64,000 bases of DNA, taken from contig NZ_MCAS01000021.1 of NCBI RefSeq assembly GCF_003610895.1, positions 1 to 64,000 of the forward strand. The letters are read 5' to 3'. Below are positions 35,942-45,199 of this stretch, one piece after another. Every line of letters starts with the position of its first letter. Positions within the stretch are counted from its first letter, which is position 1. The position numbers were made by a program, and so were the translations under genes. The notes below the pieces were generated by a model. That model made no database searches. It was not told the DNA's origin and saw only the letters and a program-made list of their open reading frames with translations. The DNA comes from Paraburkholderia fungorum (GTDB taxonomy: Bacteria; Pseudomonadota; Gammaproteobacteria; Burkholderiales; Burkholderiaceae).

Positions 35942-37815
35942 TGCCCGCTCCTCGCCGGCCATTTCATGATGTCGCCGCGCGTAGTCGAACGCACGACGGT
36001 CTCGGTGAAAGTATTGAGCGACGTGTACTTGGCGAAGAACTGTTCGAGCACGCCGCCGAACAGAAAAATACCCGCGCCTTCGAAGGCGCTTTCGTCCATC
36101 GTCACGGTGACCTGCAAGCCTCGCCCGTAAGCGATGTGTCCCGGTGCGGGAATGCGCCGCACGACAGGCTGCGACGACACCGAGCGCACGCCTTCGATCT
36201 GCCGGTGTCCGACCGTGTCGGCGACACCCACATATAGGCGCAGCAGATCGCGCAGCGCCGAAGCACCTTCCTTCTCACCTTGATCCAGCAAGGACAGATA
36301 GTTCAGCGACAGATGGCTGACCGCGCGCCACGCCACCTCCCCTTCCGCATACGAAGGCGCCGGCGCCGTGGGTCCCGCGACGCAGCGCACGGACTGAACG
36401 GGGGCGCTCGCCTCCAGCGTGAAGTCGGTCTTACCGAGACCAAGCGGCATGGAAAGCGGCAGATCGCGATTGGTGCACAACAGCTCGGCGCCGAGCTGGC
36501 GCAGGTCGCTGCGATACGGCGCCTCCAGCGGATCGACCAGCGAGACGAACATCTCGCTGCCGATATAGCTCGAACGCGGCCCCTGGCGCCGCTGCCGCTC
36601 GGACAGCACGCGGCGCGCGCGACGCACCTGGTAGTACGCGCCCGCCTCGCGCTCGTTCATCAGGTCATTGGCCGCATAAAACGGCCGGAACACCTGCTGC
36701 TCGTCCTTGCCGCTGCCATAGCCGGTGACGGACACCACCTGATGGATTTCGAAATCCATCGGACGCGTGCGGTCGGGAATCAGGTGGAATTCGGCGTGCT
36801 GCTTCGTCAGCTGAATGCGGTCCGACCGCTTCGGAAACAGATTGATCGCCGGCGTGCAGAACAGGCTGAATGTCTCCGCGCCGACGCCGCCTTCGAGCGA
36901 CGGCTGCAAGCGGTCGAACAGAATCACCAGATCGAGCTCGTTGTCCGCGCAGCGGCTGACGGCGCGCCCAAGGCCGCCTAGCTCGACGAACTGGTAACGC
37001 TGCGGAAACGCGAAATACTCGTGCAGCAACCTGTAGCCGTGAAACGACCGGGGTCCGTGCGGCAGCAGGGCTTCGTCCGCCGAGAATCCCACGCGGCCGA
37101 TCCGCGCCCGGTCGATCACCTCGTGCCACACCGCGTTGCCGTTGGCATTGGTTTTGGCCGGCATCGCGATCAGCGCCAGCGCATGACCGAAGATCTGCTC
37201 GTACAACTGCGCGGGCAGCGCGTCGCTGCCGCGCAGATGCAGCGTCAGGCGTTCGAGCGACAGTTCGTTGAGCGCAAGACCGGCGGTTGCGCGCAAGCGC
37301 AATCTCAACCCTGCGCGTACAGTGCCGAGCCGCGAAAAATCGAGCCCGGCAATCTCGCCCGCGTGCGCGAAATACTGCGCGTCGGCGATCTCAAGTGGCC
37401 AGAGTGTGGTGTCGTGCGCGGTGCGGTATTCGCACGGCGTCTGGTCGTTCTTGCCGAGAATGCTTTTCAGCACGGTGCCGCGCGGCAGCGTGAAGCCCGA
37501 TGCGAGACTGCCTTCGGCCAGGTCCGGCGCGAACTGCACCACCGCCATAGAAGGCGTTGGCGCGAGGTAATGCGGATAGACCAGTTCCAGCAGATGTTCC
37601 GTGAAGCGCGGAAACTCCGCGTCGATTTTCATCTGCACGCGCGCGGCGAGAAAGCTGAAACCTTCCAGCAGGCGCTCGACATAAGGGTCGGCGCACGCAA
37701 AGCTTTCAAGCCCGAGACGTCCCGCCACCTTCGGAAACTCGCGGGCGAATTCACCGCCGGTTTCGCGCAGATGCTGGAGTTCGCGCTCGTAATAGCGCAA
37801 TAGGCGCGTGTCCAT
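35926..37815 (-). CDS. tssF: T6SS baseplate protein TssF
   Basis: A 629-residue TssF with the conserved N-terminus LLRYYERELQHLRETGGEFAR, then FSFLAARVQMKIDAEFPRF and LLELVYPHYLAPTPSM. The C-terminal region contains VTVTMDESAFEGAGIFLFG and VLEQFFAKYTSLNTFTET. It is the main scaffold of the baseplate wedge. Its ATG shares one base with the tssE stop (TGATG), a tight coupling typical of tssEFG. Length is normal. Confidence 0.95.
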   Translation of the reverse strand: MDTRLLRYYERELQHLRETGGEFAREFPKVAGRLGLESFACADPYVERLLEGFSFLAARVQMKIDAEFPRFTEHLLELVYPHYLAPTPSMAVVQFAPDLAEGSLASGFTLPRGTVLKSILGKNDQTPCEYRTAHDTTLWPLEIADAQYFAHAGEIAGLDFSRLGTVRAGLRLRLRATAGLALNELSLERLTLHLRGSDALPAQLYEQIFGHALALIAMPAKTNANGNAVWHEVIDRARIGRVGFSADEALLPHGPRSFHGYRLLHEYFAFPQRYQFVELGGLGRAVSRCADNELDLVILFDRLQPSLEGGVGAETFSLFCTPAINLFPKRSDRIQLTKQHAEFHLIPDRTRPMDFEIHQVVSVTGYGSGKDEQQVFRPFYAANDLMNEREAGAYYQVRRARRVLSERQRRQGPRSSYIGSEMFVSLVDPLEAPYRSDLRQLGAELLCTNRDLPLSMPLGLGKTDFTLEASAPVQSVRCVAGPTAPAPSYAEGEVAWRAVSHLSLNYLSLLDQGEKEGASALRDLLRLYVGVADTVGHRQIEGVRSVSSQPVVRRIPAPGHIAYGRGLQVTVTMDESAFEGAGIFLFGGVLEQFFAKYTSLNTFTETVVRSTTRGDIMKWPARSGQCEIL

Positions 37816-38324
37816 CAGGAAAACACCGCGTCGAAATCGGTTACGCGGATCTCGCCCATTTCCAGGTCGAGCTCGGTCTTCAGGAACAAACGCTCAGGCA
37901 CGGGTTGCCCCCACAGTTCGCCTTCGAGTTCGAAAACGAGCTGGTTGTGCGAGCTCTGGTCGAAAGCAATCGGCCGCACCTGCACCGTGTTGCGCAAGAT
38001 GCGCGGTTCGAAGTCCCAGATGGCCTGGCGCATGCGGCGCGCAACGCCCTCGATGTCGATGCCCGAGGCAGTCTGCCCGGAAAAATCGGGCATGCCATAG
38101 TTGACGACCGATTGCGCCGCGAGCGGAAATGCTTCGAGATCCTGCAGAATTCCAATGCCACTGGAATTGAAGAGCCACGCGAGATCGCGCAGCACCGCCT
38201 GACGCAGCGTACGCATCGACAGCACGCGGCGCTCGCGCGATTCCTGCGTGTTATCCGGTTCGTCGTCGGTCAGCCGGTCGAGCAGCGACGGCTGAAGACG
38301 TTCCCGGGCGGTCAGTTCGGCCAT
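37815..38324 (-). CDS. tssE: T6SS baseplate protein TssE (gp25-like)
   Basis: A 169-residue TssE related to phage T4 gp25, which starts sheath polymerisation at the baseplate. Family segments are LQPSLLDRLTDDEP, VLRDLAWLFNSSG, SVVNYGMPDFSGQ and the C-terminal LELEMGEIRV-like end (here LDLEMGEIRVTDFDAVF). ATG 38324 (MAELTARERLQPS) is chosen over a longer frame that would run into the tagJ end. Confidence 0.93.
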   Translation of the reverse strand: MAELTARERLQPSLLDRLTDDEPDNTQESRERRVLSMRTLRQAVLRDLAWLFNSSGIGILQDLEAFPLAAQSVVNYGMPDFSGQTASGIDIEGVARRMRQAIWDFEPRILRNTVQVRPIAFDQSSHNQLVFELEGELWGQPVPERLFLKTELDLEMGEIRVTDFDAVFS

Positions 38325-38331
38325 GATCGCC

Positions 38332-39141
38332 TCACTGCAGCGGCGCTGCGGGCGCCGCGTCGATCTGAATCTCGCGCACATCCATCAGCGAGTGGTCGTC
38401 CGCATCGGTTGCGAAGACGCGCTGTCCGATACCGACAAACACACCTTCGTGCGGTTCGTGCCATTCGGTACGGCGCGCGAGTTTCAGCGCGTCGTTGGCC
38501 GCGGCAAGCGTGCCGTCGTAGCGGGTCGGCACGAAGGCGACGCTCTCGCCGCCGCTCGCGAAGGTCACTTGAGCGGGCATCCACACGGTGTCGCGCAGAT
38601 CCGCGGGCGCGTCGAAAGCGATCCGGGTCAACCGGTGAAACGGCACCCAGTAGTAATGGCCGTTGACGATCATCTCCATCAGCGGGCCGAGACGCGCATC
38701 CGCATCGGCAATCCATTCGAACGGCTCACCGTCGAGCGTGCCGCTGCTGGCCGGGGCCATCTCGAGCGCTTCTTCGCGAATGTGCGCAGCCTCGGCGAAG
38801 GCGCCGGCGGCATCGCGCTTCAGCGCTTCGAGCATCAGTGCAATCCACGCTTCAGGTTCACCGAAGATGACCGGCGTACGCCGGCCGGCGAACACCTCCG
38901 CGCGCAACGCCTCGCAACGCAGCGCCTCACGGTAGCTCTGCACCATGGCCAGTGCACCGGCGTCCAGCTCGCCGCACACGGCAAGCTGCGTATTCGCGCG
39001 TTCCCACTGGCCGAGCACGGCAAGCAGTTGAAACAGGAATACGCGGCTTTTCGGATCGGCGGGATTGGCGCGTACCTCCTGCGTCAGCGCGGCGAGTGCG
39101 TCGTCGAGCCGGCCGCTTCGCAACAGATCCTGAGTCGTCAT
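38332..39141 (-). CDS. tagJ: T6SS accessory protein TagJ (ImpE)
   Basis: A 269-residue ImpE/TagJ protein. N-terminal TPR-like helices (LLRSGRLDDALAALTQEVRA, PADPKSRVFLFQLLAVLGQWERA) are followed by the ImpE domain (IADADARLGPLMEMIVNGHYYWVPF, DLRDTVWMPAQVTF). In HSI-I-type systems TagJ binds the sheath and ClpV and adjusts sheath recycling; it is not essential. ATG 39141 is chosen. The frame stays open through the region to 39762, but that part is antisense-like sequence over hcp. It lies between hcp and tssE. Confidence 0.9.
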   Translation of the reverse strand: MTTQDLLRSGRLDDALAALTQEVRANPADPKSRVFLFQLLAVLGQWERANTQLAVCGELDAGALAMVQSYREALRCEALRAEVFAGRRTPVIFGEPEAWIALMLEALKRDAAGAFAEAAHIREEALEMAPASSGTLDGEPFEWIADADARLGPLMEMIVNGHYYWVPFHRLTRIAFDAPADLRDTVWMPAQVTFASGGESVAFVPTRYDGTLAAANDALKLARRTEWHEPHEGVFVGIGQRVFATDADDHSLMDVREIQIDAAPAAPLQ

Positions 39142-39236
39142 GGCGTGTCTCGTGAGTTCTCCAGCACGCGGCGCGAGCGCCGCGGCATGAAGAGCGGTGA
39201 AGGTCGGTGAAGATCGGTGTCGCTGAACAGCAGGAA

Positions 39237-39722
39237 TCAGTACGACGCCTTGTTCGTGCTCAGGTCCCACTTCTTCGGCGTACCGGTCTTCACCGTGGCG
39301 CCGTCGAACTGGTCGTACTGGAACGAGATCTTCGCGAAGTTCAATGAGAACGATTCGGACGGCCGGTCTCCGCCGCTCGACAACGAATAGGCACTGACGA
39401 TCGCCTCCTCGAGTTCGATCTTCAGGTACACCTGGTCGGTCTTGTCCGCGCCGCCCGTCTGGATGAAATGAATTTCGGCCTTGCCGAGCGACTTGCCATA
39501 GGTCGCCTGGGCAAACAGGTCGGCCGAGGCGATATCGGTCGGCTTCGAGAAGGTCACTTCCGAGAACGACGGATTGCTCGTATCGCGATCGGTCGCGCCG
39601 TCGCTGCTCGTGGAGATCGCGCGACCGACGCCTAGTTGCATGGAGTTGACGGCGATCCAGTCGGTATGGCCTTCGACCTTGGAGGTGCCTTTGATCTGCG
39701 TTGCGAAGTTCAGGAGAATCAT
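39237..39722 (-). CDS. hcp: T6SS inner-tube protein Hcp (TssD)
   Basis: A 161-residue Hcp, the ring-forming tube protein that is expelled on firing. Family segments are GHTDWIAVNSMQLGVGRAIS, SFSEVTFSKPTDIAS, AEIHFIQTG and the C-terminal ISFQYDQFDG with K-W-D-L. It has no C-terminal extension. Flanking gaps of 66 and 95 bp are larger than elsewhere in the cluster, which would allow separate high-level expression of hcp, but no clear internal promoter is visible. Confidence 0.95.
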   Translation of the reverse strand: MILLNFATQIKGTSKVEGHTDWIAVNSMQLGVGRAISTSSDGATDRDTSNPSFSEVTFSKPTDIASADLFAQATYGKSLGKAEIHFIQTGGADKTDQVYLKIELEEAIVSAYSLSSGGDRPSESFSLNFAKISFQYDQFDGATVKTGTPKKWDLSTNKASY

Positions 39723-39788
39723 TTTTTTCCTCTTGATAAGTGAGCAACAACCCGATGGACACCGGGCTGCCGAAGCTTGCTGATCCGA

Positions 39789-41279
39789 TTACTTCTTGGC
39801 CGACGGCAGCTTCGAGACGAGCCGCAACGACACGGTCAGTCCTTCGAGCTGGTAATGCGGGCGCAGGAAAAACTTCGCGCCGTAATAACCCGGATTGCCT
39901 TCGACTTCTTCCACCACGACTTCCGCACCGGCGAGCGGTTTACGCGCCTTGTCGGCCTCGGTCGCGGTGGCCGGATTGTTTTCCACGTACTGGCCGATCC
40001 AGTTGTTCAACCAGATCTGCATATCGCTGCGCTCCTTGAACGAACCGATCTTGTCGCGCACGATGCACTTCAGGTAATGCGCGAAGCGGCAAGTCGCGAA
40101 CAGATACGGCAGCCGCGCCGCGAGGTTCGCATTGGCGGTCGCGTCGGCATCCTCATATTCGGCAGGACGCTGCAACGACTGCGCGCCGATAAAGGCGGCG
40201 AAGTCCGTGTTCTTCTTGTGAATGAGCGGCATGAAACCGTTCTTGGCCAGTTCGGCTTCGCGGCGGTCGCTGATCGCGATCTCGGTCGGACAGGTCATGT
40301 CGACACCGCCGTCGTCCGACGGAAACGCGTGCACCGGCAAGCCTTCGATCGCGCCACCCGATTCGATGCCACGAATCTGCGAGCACCAGCCATAGGTCTT
40401 GAACGAACGGTTGATGTTGACGGCCATCGCATACGCCGCGTTCGACCATGTGTAGTTCTTCGGATCGCCGCTCGTTTCTTCCTCGAAATCGAACTCCTCG
40501 ACAGGATTCGTATTCGCGCCGTACGGTGCGCGCGACAGGAAGCGCGGCATCGTCAGGCCGACGTAGCGCGCGTCGTCCGAATCGCGGAACGAGCGCCATG
40601 CGGCATGCTCGGGTGTCTGGAAGATTTTCGTCAGATCGCGCGGATTGGCGAGTTCCTGCCACGAATCCATCAGCATCACTGACGGATCGGCAGCACTAAT
40701 GAACGGCGCATGCGCCGCGGCTGCGATTTTCGCCATCGAACTAAGAAGCTCGACATCCGGTGCGCTGTTGTCGAAGTAGTAATCGGCAACCAGTGCGCCG
40801 AACGGTTCACCGCCGAACTGACCGTATTCTTCTTCGTAGATCTTCTTGAACACCGGGCTTTGGTCCCACGCGGTGCCTTTGTATTTCTTGAGCGTCTTGC
40901 CCAATTCGTTCTTCGAAACATTGAAGACGCGGATCTTCAGCATCTCGTCGGTCTCGGTGTTGTTCACCAGATAATGCAAACCGCGCCAGGCGCTTTCGAG
41001 TGCCTGGAATTCCTCGTTGTGCAGGATCTGATGAATCTGCTCGGTGAGCTTCTTGTCGATCTGCGCAATCAACGCGCCGACGGTGGCCAGCACGTCGTTC
41101 GACACGAGATGGGTGCCGGCGAGCGCCTGCACCGCGAGTGTCTTGACGGCCTCTTCGACGGCTTCTTTCGCCTTGTCGGTTTTCGGTTTGAATTCCTTTT
41201 GCAGCAGGCTCGCGAACTCGCTGAGCTCAACGGTCTCGCCGCCAGGCGACGCTTGTGATTCGGTACTGGTCTCGGCCAT
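39789..41279 (-). CDS. tssC: T6SS sheath protein TssC (large subunit)
   Basis: A 496-residue TssC (VipB), the large subunit of the contractile sheath. Conserved parts are EFQALESAWRGLHYLVNNTET, SPVFKKIYEEEYGQFGGEPFG, LTMPRFLSRAPYG, PVEEFDFEEE, YTWSNAAYAMAVNINRSF and the C-terminal RPHYQLEGLTVSLRLVSKLP. It follows tssB by 27 bp, the usual order. Length is normal. Confidence 0.96.
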   Translation of the reverse strand: MAETSTESQASPGGETVELSEFASLLQKEFKPKTDKAKEAVEEAVKTLAVQALAGTHLVSNDVLATVGALIAQIDKKLTEQIHQILHNEEFQALESAWRGLHYLVNNTETDEMLKIRVFNVSKNELGKTLKKYKGTAWDQSPVFKKIYEEEYGQFGGEPFGALVADYYFDNSAPDVELLSSMAKIAAAAHAPFISAADPSVMLMDSWQELANPRDLTKIFQTPEHAAWRSFRDSDDARYVGLTMPRFLSRAPYGANTNPVEEFDFEEETSGDPKNYTWSNAAYAMAVNINRSFKTYGWCSQIRGIESGGAIEGLPVHAFPSDDGGVDMTCPTEIAISDRREAELAKNGFMPLIHKKNTDFAAFIGAQSLQRPAEYEDADATANANLAARLPYLFATCRFAHYLKCIVRDKIGSFKERSDMQIWLNNWIGQYVENNPATATEADKARKPLAGAEVVVEEVEGNPGYYGAKFFLRPHYQLEGLTVSLRLVSKLPSAKK

Positions 41280-41306
41280 GTGAAACTCCGTCGGTAGCGA
41301 TTGGGG

Positions 41307-41807
41307 TTATTCCTGGGGCTTTGGCGCCGAGGTGAGCGCCTGCATCAACGCCGGTTGCTCGAGCAGTTGCGCGATCAGTGTTTCCGCGCCGGTCTTGCCA
41401 TCCATGTAGGTCAACAGATTGGCGAGCTGCGAGCGCGCTTCGAGCAACTGGTTGAGCGAGCCGACCTTGCGGGCGATTGCCGCGGGCGAGAAGTCGTCCA
41501 TGCTCTCGAAGGTCATATCGACGGAGAGATTGCCTTCGCCCGTGAGGGTGTTCGGCACCTGGATCGCCACGCGCGGCTTGGTCGCTTTCATCCGCTCGTC
41601 GAAGTTGTCGACGTCGATCTCGAGAAACTTGCGATCCGCTACCGGTGCGAGCGGGTCCACCGGCTTGCCGGACAGATCGGCAAGCACGCCCATCACGAAC
41701 GGGATCTGCACTTTCTTCTGCGATCCGTACACCTCGACGTCATACTCGATCTGGACGCGCGGCGCCCGGTTTCGAGCGATGAATTTCTGACTGCTTTCCT
41801 TGGCCAC
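41307..41807 (-). CDS. tssB: T6SS sheath protein TssB (small subunit)
   Basis: A 166-residue TssB (VipA), which forms sheath subunits with TssC. Conserved parts are APRVQIEYDVEVYGSQKKVQ, IPFVMGVLADLSG, DRKFLEIDVDNFDERMKA and FESMDDFSPAAIA. The start is GTG 41805-41807, with GGAGAG five bases upstream. It follows tssA by about 33 bp. Confidence 0.96.
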   Translation of the reverse strand: MAKESSQKFIARNRAPRVQIEYDVEVYGSQKKVQIPFVMGVLADLSGKPVDPLAPVADRKFLEIDVDNFDERMKATKPRVAIQVPNTLTGEGNLSVDMTFESMDDFSPAAIARKVGSLNQLLEARSQLANLLTYMDGKTGAETLIAQLLEQPALMQALTSAPKPQE

Positions 41808-41840
41808 GATGACTCTCCGCTTACGAAGGGGTTGCTGGGA

Positions 41841-42881
41841 TTACTCCGACTGAATGCCGCCCACCTGGCGGACGGATGCCATGCTCTCCGGCGCGAGGTC
41901 CGCGACGATTTCGAGGAAACTCATCGTCACGAGGCGCCGTGCGCGCAGCAGCATCAAGGGCACGGGGCTCGACGGCTCGTGGCGCTCGTAGTACGCGCAG
42001 AGTTTGTCGAGCAGGCGCGTGACGTCGTCGCGGCCGGTGATTTCGTCCTTGCGTGCAGGGGCGTTCGCGCCGGATTGAGCCGCGTCGCCGTCTGCATGGT
42101 TTGCGCCAGCCTCATCGCTTGCCTCGGCTGCATCCACCGGTGCGCGGCGTTGCACGCGCTGAGCCGTGAAATCGCGGGCGCGTTTGAGCAGGCGGGTGAG
42201 TTCGGTGAGGTCGATGGCGCGCGCGGCGCCCACCCGTTCCGTGAGCTGCGATTCGATATGTTCGATACGTACGCACGCTTCTTCGAGTACCGCCGCCGAT
42301 TGCTGCAACACGCCGAGATCGACGTTCAGGAATATCCCTTCGATCAGCGTCATCGTCGGCGCTTCCTCGCCTGCCGGAGCCGGCATCTCGCCGTTGGCGA
42401 TTTCGATGTCGCGCAGGCTGACGCGCCCTGCCACGCCGGCGTCGACGAGCGGCGCGGTCTTCAGCGTACGCAAAACCGTGGTGGGTTCGATCAGCGCGGC
42501 GAGCGCGTTGACGCGCATCGTCGGATCGTTGCCGTCGTCCGGATCGAGTTGGGGATGCACGTGGTCCCAGTTCGCGTCGAGCAAACGGTCCAACACGACG
42601 AGACCTTGCGTGAACCCGGCGATGCCCTCGGTTTCGAGCAGCGCGCGGGTCAGGTGGATCGCAATGCGCATATCGCGCGTGCGGGTAAACAGCGCGAGGC
42701 AGGCCTTGCGGATCGCCTTCCAGTCAGGCGGCTCGCCCGCAATGACCGTCGCGCCGAATTGCGCCTCTTCCTTGCCCTTGGCGAGTTCTTCGAGCTCGAG
42801 AAAAGCCGCGTCGTATTCCAGGTCGCTGCCGCACGGCGCGTCCACGGATAACTCGGTCAGGATTGCATCGGCATCGAACAC
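41841..42881 (-). CDS. tssA: T6SS assembly protein TssA (short form)
   Basis: A TssA of about 346 residues with the ImpA_N domain at the front (VDAPCGSDLEYDAAFLELE, PDWKAIRKACLALFTRTRD, NWDHVHPQLDPDDGNDPTMR). The short C-terminal part is of the class that nucleates baseplate and sheath; details of this subclass are unknown. Two GTG starts compete: 42887, which abuts AAGGGG, and 42881, which has AAGGGG at a five-base spacing and is preferred. It is the first gene of the T6SS operon and lies about 30 bp after the SARP-type promoter element. Confidence 0.9.
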   Translation of the reverse strand: MFDADAILTELSVDAPCGSDLEYDAAFLELEELAKGKEEAQFGATVIAGEPPDWKAIRKACLALFTRTRDMRIAIHLTRALLETEGIAGFTQGLVVLDRLLDANWDHVHPQLDPDDGNDPTMRVNALAALIEPTTVLRTLKTAPLVDAGVAGRVSLRDIEIANGEMPAPAGEEAPTMTLIEGIFLNVDLGVLQQSAAVLEEACVRIEHIESQLTERVGAARAIDLTELTRLLKRARDFTAQRVQRRAPVDAAEASDEAGANHADGDAAQSGANAPARKDEITGRDDVTRLLDKLCAYYERHEPSSPVPLMLLRARRLVTMSFLEIVADLAPESMASVRQVGGIQSE

Positions 42882-42910
42882 ATTCACCCCTTTTTCTGAT
42901 TGCGGGATGA

Positions 42911-42945
42911 ATTATTGAGACGGTGCGTTTCCCAAACGTTTCCGT
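42911..42945 (-). promoter_or_regulatory. SARP-type direct-repeat promoter element of the T6SS operon
   Basis: On the minus strand GGAAACG (43-37) is repeated after a 4-bp spacer as GGAAACG (32-26; last two digits of 429xx), an 11-bp period. After 9 bp comes AATAAT (42916-42911), a good -10 hexamer, placing the transcript start about 20 bases before tssA. No good -35 is present, as expected for an activator-dependent promoter. 20 of 21 bases (42925-42945) are identical to the element before tpsB. A 7-4-7 direct repeat is the documented site type of SARP regulators. Confidence 0.6.
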
Positions 42946-43036
42946 GGTGGCTTGCCTTTGATCCAGATACAGTTTGTGCTGGAACTACGTGTTCAACAAA
43001 CTCAAAAGCAGAAGCATCGCGAAGGACACCGAACAC

Positions 43037-45187
43037 TTACCGCTTGCTCACATCCGGCACATCCACCCCCGCCGTGCGCGCGACGTTGTACCAGCGGATC
43101 GACTCCGCGTAATCGCGTGGCACGTCACCCGAACCGTTTCCGTAGATGTCGCCTAGCTGTTTGGCTGCCTGGCCGCTGCCGCCACGCGCCGCGCGTTTGT
43201 AGAGTCGCACCGCGTCGTTGAGTTTGCCTTCGCCTTGCAGCTTCGCCGCCTGCGCAAGCAGATCGGCGGACGACACTTTTGGTTCTGCGGCAGCGGGCGA
43301 TTCAGTCGGCTTGGCGGCGAGCGTGGGTGCTGCCGTGCCGGGTGACGTTGCCTGCGCGTTTGCCGCGTTTGACTGCGAAGGCGCTGGTGACACAGACGTC
43401 GCAGCGGCATGCGTCGCCGGCGCGCTGCTCGCCGGCGCAGCAGTTTGGGCCGCGGTCGTACGCGGCGTCTGAGTCGCAGCAGTGGCGGTCGATGCCGCCG
43501 TCGGCGCCGCATTCGGCCTCGCAGCTTTATTCGCACTCGCGACCGCTTCTGACGCGCGGTTCTTCGCGAGCGCCTCGCGCGCGCGGCGCTCGGCGTCGGC
43601 GGCGGAAGCCGCTTTCAGACGTGCGGCTTCGCGCTGCGCCGTGTTGGCGCCGCTTGCGTTGCTTGCACCGTTTGTGGCCGTGGCCGCGCTTGTGGCGCCC
43701 GAGGCGCTCGCATTGTCCGTCGCGCTTGCCGTTGGCGCTGTCGCAACCCGCGCCTGGGCGCCGGACGCTGCACCTTGCGATGACGATGCGTCCAAGGGTT
43801 TCCCAGCCACGAGCGACGATGCTCCATTCGCACTGACCGGCGGTGTCACGCTAGCAGCGGACTCACCACCGCTCACCGGCGCGCTCTGCCTGAGCATGAA
43901 GTACCCGCCGCCGCCCACAGCCAGCACCGCCATCGAGGCGACCGCGATCAACGCAGTCCTGCTCCGCTTCTTCGCGACCGGCGCAGTCCGCATCGATCCA
44001 TCGCCAGAATCCCCGGGCAGACCAGACTGACCCGGCCGGTCAAACGCGAGCCGCGTGCCGCCTTCCGCCACACCCTCGCCACGCACGGCGGACCGCGACG
44101 CCGACGAATCGTCGCCATGCAGCTTTGCCAGTTTGCGGCGCGCGAGATCGGCATAGGTTCCGTTCGGAAACTTCGCGATATAAAGCTCGAATTCGTCCGG
44201 ATCGCTACTGTCCTTGATGGTCTTCCAGAACTCGATCTCGACCGCGCTCGAATCGTTCGCGACGCGCGCGCCGCGCGCCGCGCCGGTCTCACCCGGCGGC
44301 CTTGCGCGTGCAGCGGCCACCGCGAGCATGGTCGCCTCGTCCTCGTCGATCGCCTGACCGGCAAGCGCGCGCTGCAAATCTTCCTTGAACGCCCGTGCGT
44401 ATGGGTAGCGCTCCTCAGGATTCTTCGCGAGCGCGCGGAACACGATTGCGTCGAACACGGGATCGAGCGCCGGATTCTGCACCGACGGCGGCACCGGATC
44501 GTCCTGAATGATCTGCCGTTGCACGGCCCAGTGCCCGTCGCCGACAAACGGCCGCTTCATGGTCAGCAACTGATACAGCACGATACCGACGGCGAAGATG
44601 TCCGAGCGCGTGCCGACCGGATTGCCCATTGCCTGTTCGGGCGACATGTAGCTAGGTGTCCCGACCATCGTCCCGGCCTGCGTGCCATCGCTGCCGGTAT
44701 CCGACAGACGCGCGACACCGAAATCGGTCAGCTTCACGCGCATCTGCGCGTCGAGCATCACGTTTGCCGGCTTTACGTCGCGATGCACAATGCCTTGCTC
44801 GTGCGCGTAGCCGAGTGCGTCGAGCAATTCGCCGGTCATCCGCACGGCGTCCTTCACGGCGAATTGCGTACCCCTGTCGAAGTACGCCTTGAGCTCCTCG
44901 CCGCGAATCAACTCCATCACGATGTAGGCGACGTTGTTCTCTTCGCCGAAATCGAACACGCCGACGATATGCGGATGATTCAGCCGCGCGACGGCCTGCG
45001 CCTCACGTTCGAAGCGCACCTGATATTCGGCCGCCATTTCCGGATCGGAAAGCTGGCTCTTGAGAATGGTCTTGATCGCGACAGGCCGGTTCAGCTTCGG
45101 GTCGACGCCTTCATAGACGACCCCCATCGCGCCGCGCCCAAGCACGCGCCTGATCTGATATCTGCCGAGTTGTTGTAGCTCTTCCAT
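43037..45187 (-). CDS. Membrane Ser/Thr protein kinase (PpkA-like) with Sel1-type tail
   Basis: A 716-residue Hanks-type kinase. The kinase domain (about 8-265) is complete: LGRGAMGVVYEGV (P-loop), VAIKTI (Lys), HRDVKPANVML (catalytic loop), DFGVARL and GTPSYMSPEQ. A linker leads to one membrane helix (ALIAVASMAVLAVGGGGYFML, about 405-425), then a long Ala/Ser/Thr-rich region and two C-terminal Sel1/TPR-like repeats (KLNDAVRLYKRAARGG, DYAESIRWYNVARTAG). It faces the periplasm with the repeats and probably phosphorylates TagH, opposed by the PP2C at 19206-20057. It lies 12 bp after the Sel1 gene and 149 bp before tssA. Confidence 0.9.
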   Translation of the reverse strand: MEELQQLGRYQIRRVLGRGAMGVVYEGVDPKLNRPVAIKTILKSQLSDPEMAAEYQVRFEREAQAVARLNHPHIVGVFDFGEENNVAYIVMELIRGEELKAYFDRGTQFAVKDAVRMTGELLDALGYAHEQGIVHRDVKPANVMLDAQMRVKLTDFGVARLSDTGSDGTQAGTMVGTPSYMSPEQAMGNPVGTRSDIFAVGIVLYQLLTMKRPFVGDGHWAVQRQIIQDDPVPPSVQNPALDPVFDAIVFRALAKNPEERYPYARAFKEDLQRALAGQAIDEDEATMLAVAAARARPPGETGAARGARVANDSSAVEIEFWKTIKDSSDPDEFELYIAKFPNGTYADLARRKLAKLHGDDSSASRSAVRGEGVAEGGTRLAFDRPGQSGLPGDSGDGSMRTAPVAKKRSRTALIAVASMAVLAVGGGGYFMLRQSAPVSGGESAASVTPPVSANGASSLVAGKPLDASSSQGAASGAQARVATAPTASATDNASASGATSAATATNGASNASGANTAQREAARLKAASAADAERRAREALAKNRASEAVASANKAARPNAAPTAASTATAATQTPRTTAAQTAAPASSAPATHAAATSVSPAPSQSNAANAQATSPGTAAPTLAAKPTESPAAAEPKVSSADLLAQAAKLQGEGKLNDAVRLYKRAARGGSGQAAKQLGDIYGNGSGDVPRDYAESIRWYNVARTAGVDVPDVSKR

Positions 45188-45199
45188 CGCTGCGGCCGC

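Noticed and set aside
39142..39762. In-frame upstream extension of tagJ across hcp
   Set aside because: It covers hcp in another frame; the ImpE/TagJ family begins at ATG 39141.
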